A stretch of DNA of 32,094 bases from an uncultured Chloroflexota bacterium (GTDB lineage Bacteria > Chloroflexota > Anaerolineae > UBA4142 > SHND01), in contig CALMZO010000018.1 of assembly GCA_937870825.1 (NCBI GenBank), positions 1 through 32,094 on the forward strand, given 5' to 3'. A program made the translations under genes and the position numbers. Each line of letters starts with the position of its first letter. Position 1 is the stretch's first letter. Positions 9,634-17,058 of the stretch are shown piece after piece. The notes beneath the pieces are model-generated. The model ran no database searches. It had not been told where the DNA came from and saw only the letters and a list, made by a program, of their open reading frames with translations.

Positions 9634-9659
9634 GCGCACGTGCAGCATCAATCAAGCTC

Positions 9660-9690
9660 TTTTGCGGCGCAACGCAAAAATTCGTATAAA
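9660..9690 (+). promoter_or_regulatory. Small hairpin and candidate promoter before the Pat-like gene
   Basis: TTTTGCG (9660-9666) and CGCAAAA (9673-9679) form a 7-bp stem that could be a weak terminator for the HD-GYP gene. Overlapping it, TTGCGG (9662-9667) and TATAAA (9685-9690) are spaced 17 bp. The -10 matches 5 of 6 and the -35 3 of 6. This leaves a leader of about 50 bases to the ATG at 9750. Confidence 0.35.
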
Positions 9691-9749
9691 AATCGGTCCA
9701 ACCTCAATATGCACTCACCCCAAGTTGGTTAATGCCGCCCTAGAGTTTT

Positions 9750-12581
9750 ATGGCGAACAATACAAAAAGCGATTCTCTCTTTTTCACTACAGCGCCTTCA
9801 GGAACCTCGCGCGCACACCCGTTGGACGTTTTCTTTGGACCGCGCACCGTCGCTGTCATTGGCGCATCCGACAACCCGCGCAGTGTCGGACGCATCGTGT
9901 TACGCAATTTGCTCAACACGCCGTTTGGCGGCACGGTGTATCCCGTTCATCCGCAGCAGCCACAAGTGCTCGGCATCAAACCGTACCACAACCTCGCCGC
10001 CATCCCCGAACCCATTGACCTTGCCATCATTGCCACGCCCGCGCCCACGGTGCCCGCAATCATTGCGGAATGTGTTGCCGCAAAGGTGCGCGCGGCGATT
10101 ATGATTTCCGACACCTTCCGCGAAAACGGCGACGCGGGCGCGGCAATGGAGCAACAAATCTTGGAAGCAGTGCGCGGTTCCACTTTGCGTTTGCTCGGAC
10201 CCAATGCGTTGGGCGTGATGCGTCCGCATCTTGGTTTGAATGCGACGTTCGCGGCGACCATGCCGCGTGCCGGCGAAATCGCGTTTGTCACGCAAAGCGG
10301 CGCGCTGGGAACGGCGGTGTTGGATTGGAGCATCCGCGAAAATTTTGGATTCAGCGCGTTTCTGTCTGTCGGTTCGATGCTCGACCTTGCGTGGGGCGAA
10401 GTGATTGATTATCTTGGCGCGGATGAAAAAACCGCAAGCATCGTTTTGTACATGGAAACGCTCGGCGCCCCTTCAAGTTCAGCTTCAAGTGCGCGCGCAT
10501 TCCTGTCCGCCGCGCGGCAGGTCGCGTTCGACAAACCGATTGTTATTTTAAAAGCGGGACGTGACGCGCGCGGCACACAACGGGAAAACGACGCCGTCCT
10601 CGATGCTGCCTTTCGCCGCGCGGGCGCGCTGCGTGTGGACAGCGCCGCCGACCTTTTTGAAATGGCGCAAGTGCTGGCAAAACAGCCGCGCCCTCAAGGA
10701 CCGCGTCTCGCCATTCTCACCAACGCGGGCGGACCCGGCGTCCTCGCAACCGATTCGCTCGGCGCGCACGGCGGCGAACTCGCGGACTTGTCCGACGAAT
10801 CGCTCGCGCAGTTGGATGAAATTTTGCCGCTGCATTGGAGTCACACGAATCCGGTGGACATGCGCGGTGACGCGGAACCCGCGCATTATGGCAAGGCAAT
10901 GGACATTCTGGCGCGTGAGACGAATGCGGATGGCGTGCTGGCGATACTCACGCCCCAAGCGATGACCGACCCCACCGCGTCCGCCGAAGCGATTAAATCC
11001 TTCGCGCGCATGAAAAGCAAACCGCTGTTCGCCGCGTGGATGGGCGGCGCCGAAGTCGAAGTGGGCGCGAATGTTTTGCGCGCCGCGTCGGTTCCCGTGT
11101 TTCCCTATCCCGACCAAGCCGCGCGCATGTTTGCGGCAATGTGGCGCTATACGGAAAATTTGAACGCGTTGTACGAAACACCCGCGCCCGAGTACGCGTC
11201 CTCCGAACACATTGCGCGTGATACAGTCCAAACCATTCTCGAACGCGCCCGCGCGGCAGAACGCACACTGCTCACCGAAGACGAATCGCGCCGCATTCTC
11301 ACCGCGTACAACATTCCCTTTGTCGAAACGCATCTCGCGACCACCGCCGCGCACGCGGCAAAAATTGCCGACGCGCTCGGTTATCCCGTCGTGATGAAAA
11401 TCAACAGCGACAAGCTCATTCGCAAAACCGAATACGGCGGCGTGATTTTGAATCTCACCAGCGCGCACAATGTCCGCGAAACCTTTCGCGTTGTGAAAGA
11501 CACGGTCACGAAATTATTGGGTCCCGAAAAATTTCAAGGCGTCTTGTTGCAGCGAATGTTGAACTTGAAAGGCGGTTACGCGCTGCACATCGGCAGTATG
11601 CTCGACGCGCAATTTGGACCCGTGCTGCGTTTTGGCGCAGAGAAACGTCCCGCGCCCTCTGACGCGCGCGGCATTCCGATTACCGCCGACGCGACGACGA
11701 TGCTGGAACGCGACGCGCGCTATCGTGACGATGCGGTGGCACTGCCGCCGTTGACGACGACACTGGCGCGGCGCATGATGGAAAACACGCGTGCCTATAA
11801 AATTTTGCAAGAAGCGGATGTCGAGCTCGCGCCGCTCGAACAGGTGTTGACGCGGTTTAGCACACTCGTCGCCGAACAGCCGTGGCTCAAGGCGATTGAA
11901 ATTCATCCGTTGTTTGTGTTGCCCCCGACGAACGAGAATGAAAGTGCCCAGGTGCTTGCGCTCGACGCGCGCATTCTTTTGCACGACGCGTCGCTCGACG
12001 AAAACGATTTGCCGCGTTTAGCAATTCGTCCGTATCCGTTACAATATGTGCACGCGTTTCCCTTGCGCGACGGGACGCCCGTCGTGATGCGTCCGATTCG
12101 CGCGGACGATGAAACGCTGCTCGTGCGCTTTCACGAAAAATTGTCCGAGCAGAGTGTGTACCTGCGTTACTTTCACGCGTTAAATTTATCACAGCGCATC
12201 GCGCACGAACGCTTGTCGCGCATCGCTTCGATTGATTACGCGCGCGAGATTGCGCTGGTGGTCGAACGCGACACCCCCCCCTCACCCGCCCTTCCAAAGG
12301 GGGGGGGGCGCGAAATTCTCGCGGTGGCGCGTTTGACGCGGCGGCGCGTGGGCAACGATGCCGAGTTTGCGATTTTGATTCGGGACGATTGTCAGCGGCA
12401 AGGACTTGGCACCGCGCTGCTCAAGCAATTGATTCACGTTGCGCGCGCGGAAAAGATTGAACGATTGCTCGGCGAGGCGCTGCCGGAAAATATCGGCATA
12501 AAACATTTGGCGGAAAAGGCGGGCTTTACGTTGACGTACGATATTGAACAAGCGGTGACGCGTCTGATGTTGGTGTTGTGA
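9750..12581 (+). CDS. Acyl-CoA synthetase (NDP-forming)-like / GNAT acetyltransferase, Pat type
   Basis: This 943-aa protein joins a CoA-binding Rossmann domain (LDVFFGPRTVAVIGASDNP near the N-terminus), a ligase-CoA flavodoxin-like domain (LAILTNAGGPGVLATD), an ATP-grasp domain (YPVVMKINSDKLIRKTEYGG) and a C-terminal GNAT domain (RQGLGTALLKQLI acetyl-CoA loop). The order matches bacterial protein lysine acetyltransferases (Pat/YfiQ). In ADP-forming acetyl-CoA synthetases the alpha domain carries a phospho-histidine in a Ser-His-Thr-Gly stretch after LKAGR. Here residues 270-281 (GRDARGTQREND) run straight through and that stretch is absent. Synthetase activity is therefore unlikely, and acetyl-CoA sensing plus lysine acetylation is more likely (inference). 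A C8...G10 repeat lies in frame at the start of the GNAT core. The stop overlaps the next gene's ATG. Confidence 0.88.
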   Translation: MANNTKSDSLFFTTAPSGTSRAHPLDVFFGPRTVAVIGASDNPRSVGRIVLRNLLNTPFGGTVYPVHPQQPQVLGIKPYHNLAAIPEPIDLAIIATPAPTVPAIIAECVAAKVRAAIMISDTFRENGDAGAAMEQQILEAVRGSTLRLLGPNALGVMRPHLGLNATFAATMPRAGEIAFVTQSGALGTAVLDWSIRENFGFSAFLSVGSMLDLAWGEVIDYLGADEKTASIVLYMETLGAPSSSASSARAFLSAARQVAFDKPIVILKAGRDARGTQRENDAVLDAAFRRAGALRVDSAADLFEMAQVLAKQPRPQGPRLAILTNAGGPGVLATDSLGAHGGELADLSDESLAQLDEILPLHWSHTNPVDMRGDAEPAHYGKAMDILARETNADGVLAILTPQAMTDPTASAEAIKSFARMKSKPLFAAWMGGAEVEVGANVLRAASVPVFPYPDQAARMFAAMWRYTENLNALYETPAPEYASSEHIARDTVQTILERARAAERTLLTEDESRRILTAYNIPFVETHLATTAAHAAKIADALGYPVVMKINSDKLIRKTEYGGVILNLTSAHNVRETFRVVKDTVTKLLGPEKFQGVLLQRMLNLKGGYALHIGSMLDAQFGPVLRFGAEKRPAPSDARGIPITADATTMLERDARYRDDAVALPPLTTTLARRMMENTRAYKILQEADVELAPLEQVLTRFSTLVAEQPWLKAIEIHPLFVLPPTNENESAQVLALDARILLHDASLDENDLPRLAIRPYPLQYVHAFPLRDGTPVVMRPIRADDETLLVRFHEKLSEQSVYLRYFHALNLSQRIAHERLSRIASIDYAREIALVVERDTPPSPALPKGGGREILAVARLTRRRVGNDAEFAILIRDDCQRQGLGTALLKQLIHVARAEKIERLLGEALPENIGIKHLAEKAGFTLTYDIEQAVTRLMLVL
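12274..12309. repeat. Palindromic repeat with C8 and G10 tracts inside the Pat-like gene
   Basis: Eight C residues, TCACCCGCCCTTCCAAA, then ten G residues form an imperfect palindrome translated as TPPSPALPKGGG. It lies in the beta-hairpin just before ILAVARL of the GNAT domain, where homologues normally have a short turn. It resembles the CCCCTC...CCTTCCAAAGGGG dispersed repeats. The long homopolymers could slip and switch the frame. Confidence 0.7.
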
Positions 12582-14407
12582 TGTTGCGAGTACGGGGAAC
12601 CCATTTTGTAGATGACCATGGGCGCACGCGTTTGCTGCGGGGCGTCAATTTAGCGGGCAGCAGTAAAATTCCCTACACCCCGCGCGTTGAACTGCATGAC
12701 CCGCGTTTTTATGATGAACGGCAAGTGTCGTTCGTCGGACGCCCGTTTCCCTTGAGCGAAGCGGACGAACATTTTACACGTCTGCGCGAATGGGGACTCT
12801 TGTTTCTGCGTTTGGTGGTGACATGGGAAGCCATCGAACACGCAGGACCCGGCGAATACGATAACGCCTTTCTCGATTACTTGTGCGAGGTGGTTCAAAA
12901 AGCGGGCGCGTACGGGTTTCAAATTTTGATTGACCCGCATCAAGACGTGTGGAGTCGTTTTACCGGCGGCAGCGGCGCGCCGGGCTGGACGCTCGAAGCC
13001 GTCGGCTTTGATGTAACAAAACTGCGCGAGACGGGCGCGGCGATGCTGTATGATTGGAAAGCGAATCGTCCGCCGCTGTTGATTTGGGCGACGAATTACG
13101 CGCGGCTCGCGCCCGCGACCATGTTCACGCTTTTTTGGGCGGGCAATGAATTTGCGCCCGCGACCAAAATCAACGGCGTGCCCGCGCAAGAATTTTTGCA
13201 GCAGCATTACTTGAACGCGTTCGCACAAGTCGCCAAACGTTTGCGCGATACGCCGCACGTCGTCGGTTACGAGGTGATGAACGAACCGTCGCGCGGCTAT
13301 ATCGGCTGGAAAAATCTCCGTTCTGCCGGACAATTTCGCTATTGGCCCACGCCGAGCCCGTATCAAGCCATGCTGCTCGGTTCGGGCTATCCGCAGCGCG
13401 TGTGGCTCAAGATGACAAACATGCAGCGCACACGCGTTTGGCTGGCGGGCTATCAAGATGTTTGGAAAGAGAACGGGGTGTGGGATGTGGACTCGCGCGG
13501 ACGCCCGCAGCTGTTGCGTCCCGCGCATTTTACGCGCGTGCGCGGAACAGAAATGGGATTTCGCCGCGATTTTTATCCGCGTTTCGCGCAGCGTTTTGCC
13601 GAGACGATGCGCGCGCTGGACCCGCGCGCGTTGATTTTCATACAGGGCGAACCGGGCGAACCCGCGCCGATTTTGAATGTGGAACAATTGCCGAACATGG
13701 TGTACGCGCCGCATTGGTATGACGGCATTACGCTGATGGTGCGGCGCTACATGAATCATTTCGGTGTGGACATGCTCAAGCGGCGCGTGGTCTTCGGCGC
13801 GGGCGCGATTCAAGAATCGTTCGCGGCGCAGTTGAATGTGTTTCGCCACGAAGCGGAAAACGAATTGGGCGGCGTGCCGGTGCTGTTGGGCGAATTTGGC
13901 ATTCCGTTCGATTTGCACAATCAACGTCTCTTGCGCGCGGCGGATGAATTGCTCACCACGCGTGCGCTCGACCGTTCGTTTCGCGCGTTGGAAAAAAATG
14001 TCATGAGCGGCACGTTGTGGAATTATTCGCCGGACAATATTCACGGACGCGGCGACGCGTTCAACGGCGAAGACCTTTCGATTTTCAGTCGTTCGGAACA
14101 AAAAGATGCAACGGATATCAATTCCGGCGGGCGCGCGCTCCGCGCGGTGGTGCGTCCGTACCCGCGCGCGATTGCGGGAATGGCTACGCGTTTGCATTTC
14201 GATTGGTTGACGCGCGTGTTTGAATTTGAATTCAAGCATGACCCAACCATCACCGCGCCGACAGAAATTTTTGTGCCGCCGTACGCATATCAAGAAGGCA
14301 TCAAGATTGAAATTTCGGACGGGACCTACGAATGGCGCGAACACATTTTGACGTATCATCCCGACCCTGCAAAGGAAACGCATCGGATTGTATTCAAGCC
14401 CGCATGA
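12581..14407 (+). CDS. Glycoside hydrolase family 5 (endoglycoceramidase/sterylglucosidase-like)
   Basis: The 608-aa protein starts at the ATG overlapping the previous stop (TGATG), implying translational coupling; a GTG one codon earlier is also possible. The opening (THFVDDHGRTRLLRGVNLAGSSK) is typical of GH5 enzymes. The retaining catalytic pair is visible: acid/base E235 in YEVMNEPSRG and nucleophile E438 in VLLGEFGIPFD. Other GH5 features are DPHQDVWSRFTGGSGAP and PHWYDG. Length and motif style recall the fungal-type GH5 group acting on glucosylceramide or sterylglucoside, so the substrate may be a glycolipid; this rests on memory of the family. No signal peptide is present, so it should act in the cytosol. 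A beta-sandwich-like tail follows the barrel after about residue 520. Confidence 0.85.
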   Translation: MLRVRGTHFVDDHGRTRLLRGVNLAGSSKIPYTPRVELHDPRFYDERQVSFVGRPFPLSEADEHFTRLREWGLLFLRLVVTWEAIEHAGPGEYDNAFLDYLCEVVQKAGAYGFQILIDPHQDVWSRFTGGSGAPGWTLEAVGFDVTKLRETGAAMLYDWKANRPPLLIWATNYARLAPATMFTLFWAGNEFAPATKINGVPAQEFLQQHYLNAFAQVAKRLRDTPHVVGYEVMNEPSRGYIGWKNLRSAGQFRYWPTPSPYQAMLLGSGYPQRVWLKMTNMQRTRVWLAGYQDVWKENGVWDVDSRGRPQLLRPAHFTRVRGTEMGFRRDFYPRFAQRFAETMRALDPRALIFIQGEPGEPAPILNVEQLPNMVYAPHWYDGITLMVRRYMNHFGVDMLKRRVVFGAGAIQESFAAQLNVFRHEAENELGGVPVLLGEFGIPFDLHNQRLLRAADELLTTRALDRSFRALEKNVMSGTLWNYSPDNIHGRGDAFNGEDLSIFSRSEQKDATDINSGGRALRAVVRPYPRAIAGMATRLHFDWLTRVFEFEFKHDPTITAPTEIFVPPYAYQEGIKIEISDGTYEWREHILTYHPDPAKETHRIVFKPA

Positions 14408-14410
14408 TGA

Positions 14411-14477
14411 ATCCACGAATAACACGAATCGCACGAATCCATTGAAAAAATTCGTGTTCGGCGTGCTATTCGTGGAT
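14411..14477. repeat. Interrupted inverted repeat, ATCCACGAAT family (copy 1)
   Basis: ATCCACGAATA (14411-14421) pairs with TATTCGTGGAT (14467-14477). Inside this, ACACGAAT (14422-14429) pairs with ATTCGTGT (14450-14457). A related element lies at 21308-21376. The family looks like a dispersed intergenic palindrome. Confidence 0.7.
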
Positions 14478-14494
14478 AGAACTCGAGGTTCAAC

Positions 14495-15520
14495 TTGAAA
14501 GCATTGGTCTGGGAAGGTCCGCGCGTGATGAACATGCGCGAGATGGAAATTCCAAAACCGCGCGCCGACGAAGTTGTTTTGCGCGTCGCGTATGCGGGCA
14601 TTTGCGGTTCCGAACTGAGCGGTTACTTGGGACACAACGCGCTGCGCGTTCCGCCGCTCGTGATGGGACACGAATTCACCGGCGAGATTGTGTCGTTGGG
14701 TGAAAACGCGCGCGTTGTGAATTCGCACTTGCAAGAGGGAATGCGCGTGACGGTGAACCCCTTGCAATACTGCGGCGAGTGTGAATTTTGCGCGCGCGGT
14801 CTCGTTCAATTGTGCCTCACGCGCAAATTGATTGGCGCGCATCGTCCCGGCGCGTACGCGGAATTTGTAAGCGTGCCTGCGAATTTGGTTTCGCCGCTTC
14901 CCGACGGCATGTCGCTTGAAACGGGCGCGTTGACGGAACCCGTCGCGGTGGCGGTTCGCATTGCGGAACTTGCAGGCGATGTGCGCGGGCAAGACGCGCT
15001 CGTCGTCGGCGCGGGTCCGATTGGTCTGCTCGCACTCCAAGTGTTGAAATTGCGCGGCGCGGCGCGCGTGTTTATTTCCGATTTGGACGCGGAACGTTTG
15101 GCGATGGGCGCGGCATTCGGCGGCGAGCCGTTGAACGCGCGCCAAGCGGATGTGGTGAAAACGGTGCGTGATGCGACAAACGGTTTGGGCGTGTTCGCGG
15201 CGATTGAAGCCGTTGGCACTGCCGTCACGCGCGCCAACGCGATTGCCGCGACGCGTTCGACCGGCACCGTCGTTCTCGCGGGCTTGCACGAAGAAACGGG
15301 CATGATGCCCGTCGCCGATGTAATTCGTCGCGAGATTGTTTTGCGCGGTTCCTTTTGCTACACGGAGGCGAATTTCGCGGAAGCGTTACAACTTTTGGCG
15401 AATGAAGAAATTCACCTCGCGCCGTGGATTGTCCAATCGCCGTTGGAGCAGGGCGGCGATTGGTTTGAACGATTGCTCAACGCGCCGGGGAATGTGGCGA
15501 AGGTGTTGTTGGTGCCATGA
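14495..15520 (+). CDS. Zinc-dependent medium-chain alcohol dehydrogenase
   Basis: This 341-aa protein of the MDR family is related to sorbitol/threonine dehydrogenases and oxidises a secondary alcohol or polyol with NAD(P). The catalytic zinc site is C37 (GICGSE) and H59-E60 (GHEF). The structural zinc is held by C93, C96, C99 and C107 (YCGECEFCARGLVQLC). The Rossmann fold shows VVGAGPIGLLALQ. The start is a TTG at 14495, chosen because MKALVWEGP is the standard N-terminus of the family and a GAGG motif lies about 7 bases upstream. The substrate cannot be told from sequence. It follows the GH5 gene after a repeat-filled 87-bp gap, so co-transcription is possible. Confidence 0.9.
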   Translation: MKALVWEGPRVMNMREMEIPKPRADEVVLRVAYAGICGSELSGYLGHNALRVPPLVMGHEFTGEIVSLGENARVVNSHLQEGMRVTVNPLQYCGECEFCARGLVQLCLTRKLIGAHRPGAYAEFVSVPANLVSPLPDGMSLETGALTEPVAVAVRIAELAGDVRGQDALVVGAGPIGLLALQVLKLRGAARVFISDLDAERLAMGAAFGGEPLNARQADVVKTVRDATNGLGVFAAIEAVGTAVTRANAIAATRSTGTVVLAGLHEETGMMPVADVIRREIVLRGSFCYTEANFAEALQLLANEEIHLAPWIVQSPLEQGGDWFERLLNAPGNVAKVLLVP

Positions 15521-15552
15521 ATGAATTTGAGACTGAATCTTTAAATTTGTAC

Positions 15553-15585
15553 AAACCTCCGATGTTACGGAAACATCGGAGGTTT
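15553..15585. terminator. Bidirectional terminator between convergent genes
   Basis: AAACCTCCGATGTT (15553-15566) pairs perfectly with AACATCGGAGGTTT (15572-15585) around a 5-base loop. The plus-strand arm ends in TTTT and the minus-strand arm in TTTGT. It sits between the end of the alcohol dehydrogenase gene and the end of the minus-strand gene. Confidence 0.8.
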
Positions 15586-15614
15586 TGTGTACGCAAGTTC
15601 AGATTGCTGAACGG

Positions 15615-16397
15615 TTAGGTATCCTGTCTGTACATCAAATTGGGTTGAAAATCTGGGACTGTTGACCAGTCTCTGCTCGTCTCATCATCTGTTCTATCTT
15701 GCAGAGGGATGTGTTCCAATGCGTCAGTGAGTTTGATATCATCAAATTCCAGCACGCGAAGAGCGTCATATCCTTGATAACGAATCAACACATCGAAGGA
15801 TTTTTTTACGTTGCCATTGTGATCACGTATTGCTATTCTGGCTTTGTAATAACCACCAAGCACATATGAGCCGTAGTATCCATCTTCCAAAATCAATGAA
15901 TAGCCATATGGCATATGTTTCCATGCAATCGCCAACATAAATTGCCCATCTGGCGTTTCCCTTAAACGATGCGAACTCAATTGAAGATGAGATCGTAGTT
16001 GCATTTCATCGGGATTGTTCCTGCCGCTGAACCAAAACATTTCAAGCGTCGCAAAAAATTTCCTTCTTGGTTTCTCAATTGCAAACCCAATGCGCCGAGA
16101 GCCCTGTGAGTCAAGCCCGAAGTCGCGCGGGGTAAGTTTCCAGCACCACCCATTTGCAATCAACATTCGTTGAATGAGTTTGAACAAGCCCACTAATATC
16201 AACGCGCCCACGACGCCAACAAAAAAACGAAAGACAAGCGCAATCCACACATTCATACTATCTGTCAATCCGAGCAGGTTACTTTCGCCCAGTGTGGCAT
16301 ATATTATGCCGACCAGTACAGCAAATGCCTCCCACAAAAGGTTATCTCGTAACCAACGAATGAACCAACTTGAGAACTGCTTGAGTTTGTTTGGCAT
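15615..16397 (-). CDS. Unknown two-TM membrane protein
   Basis: I do not recognise this 260-aa protein. Two hydrophobic helices (about residues 23-42 and 49-75) anchor an N-terminal membrane part. A soluble domain of about 170 residues follows, rich in aromatic and charged residues (FWFSGRNNPDEM, YYGSYVLGGYYKARIAIRD), likely beta-rich. The base composition is less CGCG-rich than the neighbours, hinting at acquisition. Its promoter lies directly upstream, with the -10 six bases from the ATG, so the mRNA may be leaderless. The gene converges on the alcohol dehydrogenase and diverges from the TIR-containing gene set, with only about 70 bp between the two promoters. A link to that set is possible but not shown. 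Confidence 0.7.
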   Translation of the reverse strand: MPNKLKQFSSWFIRWLRDNLLWEAFAVLVGIIYATLGESNLLGLTDSMNVWIALVFRFFVGVVGALILVGLFKLIQRMLIANGWCWKLTPRDFGLDSQGSRRIGFAIEKPRRKFFATLEMFWFSGRNNPDEMQLRSHLQLSSHRLRETPDGQFMLAIAWKHMPYGYSLILEDGYYGSYVLGGYYKARIAIRDHNGNVKKSFDVLIRYQGYDALRVLEFDDIKLTDALEHIPLQDRTDDETSRDWSTVPDFQPNLMYRQDT

Positions 16398-16403
16398 AAC
16401 CAG

Positions 16404-16431
16404 ATTCTATCGCGGAGCGTGAGTGCGTCAA
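16404..16431 (-). promoter_or_regulatory. Promoter of the minus-strand membrane gene, leaderless layout
   Basis: On the minus strand TTGACG (16431-16426, 5 of 6) and TAGAAT (16409-16404, 5 of 6) are 16 bp apart. The ATG at 16397 begins 6 bases after the -10, where transcription would start. No Shine-Dalgarno is needed or seen. Confidence 0.6.
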
Positions 16432-16468
16432 GTGTGAAATTACTTGAGCCAAATTCTCTACAAAACTA

Positions 16469-16497
16469 TTGACAACCGCGCGCGGGTATTGTAAGAT
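16469..16497 (+). promoter_or_regulatory. Sigma-70-type promoter of the TIR/ATPase/protease gene set
   Basis: A perfect TTGACA (16469-16474) is followed after 17 bp by TAAGAT (16492-16497, 4 of 6). This is one of the best matched promoters in the window. The expected leader is about 70 bases and contains several inverted repeats. Confidence 0.7.
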
Positions 16498-16505
16498 GCG
16501 CGTTA

Positions 16506-16572
16506 CCGAACAAAATTAACACAAGATATAGTGTTCGGACAACCGAATATCACTACCTACGGGTCTTGACCC
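16506..16572 (+). promoter_or_regulatory. Leader with nested inverted repeats before the zinc-ribbon gene
   Basis: CCGAACA (16506-16512) can pair with TGTTCGG (16532-16538). Alternatively TTCGG (16534-16538) pairs with CCGAA (16543-16547), flanked by GATA/TATC. The two pairings share bases and exclude each other. Directly before the ATG stands the palindrome GGGTCTTGACCC (16561-16572), and no Shine-Dalgarno is present. This may be an operator or a translational control region. Confidence 0.4.
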
Positions 16573-17052
16573 ATGAATCCTGCTTCACAACCCGACTCGA
16601 CTTCCGAGTGGAGCAAGTTCGCCCCTTTGCCTTCGCGCCTGCGCCGCGACGCTTTGTCGTCCACGACAGAGCCGCGTGTTGACACGCCTCCCGAATCCGC
16701 CGACGCCGAAAGCCCAAGCAAAGCTCCGAACGATTCCACAATCGAAATCCAAACTCTCCCCACCGCGATTTCCCCACGCGGCGAATTTGCCGCGCCTCCC
16801 GCCGAAGAATTTACCTGTCAAAATCGAAAATGTCTCGCGCGCCGCGAAAAGCACGGACTAGCCGCGCGGCCGCTCTATTCCGCGCAGTGGCGCGAAATGA
16901 AAATCGGCAAGCATCATCGCTTTGTGCTCGATTTGAAAATGACGTGTCCCGATTGCGGTTTCGCGCACGTCCACACACTGATTCCACCCGACGCGTCGCC
17001 GGAGGAAATTGCGCGCGCGTTTGAAAATGGTTCCGAAACGAGGGGGGGGTGA
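16573..17052 (+). CDS. Small zinc-ribbon-like protein, first gene of the TIR set
   Basis: I do not recognise this 159-aa protein as a named family. The first 75 or so residues are low-complexity, rich in Pro, Ser, Glu and Ala, and probably disordered. The C-terminal part holds two cysteine knuckles, CQNRKC near residue 80 and CPDC near residue 133, separated by a basic and aromatic stretch, followed by FAHVHT. This fits a zinc ribbon that could bind nucleic acid or a partner protein. It ends in a G8 tract (17042-17049) that may serve as the ribosome site of the next gene. The TIR gene starts 6 bp later in the same frame, so TGA readthrough would fuse the two. Confidence 0.65.
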   Translation: MNPASQPDSTSEWSKFAPLPSRLRRDALSSTTEPRVDTPPESADAESPSKAPNDSTIEIQTLPTAISPRGEFAAPPAEEFTCQNRKCLARREKHGLAARPLYSAQWREMKIGKHHRFVLDLKMTCPDCGFAHVHTLIPPDASPEEIARAFENGSETRGG

Positions 17053-17058
17053 TGCGCG

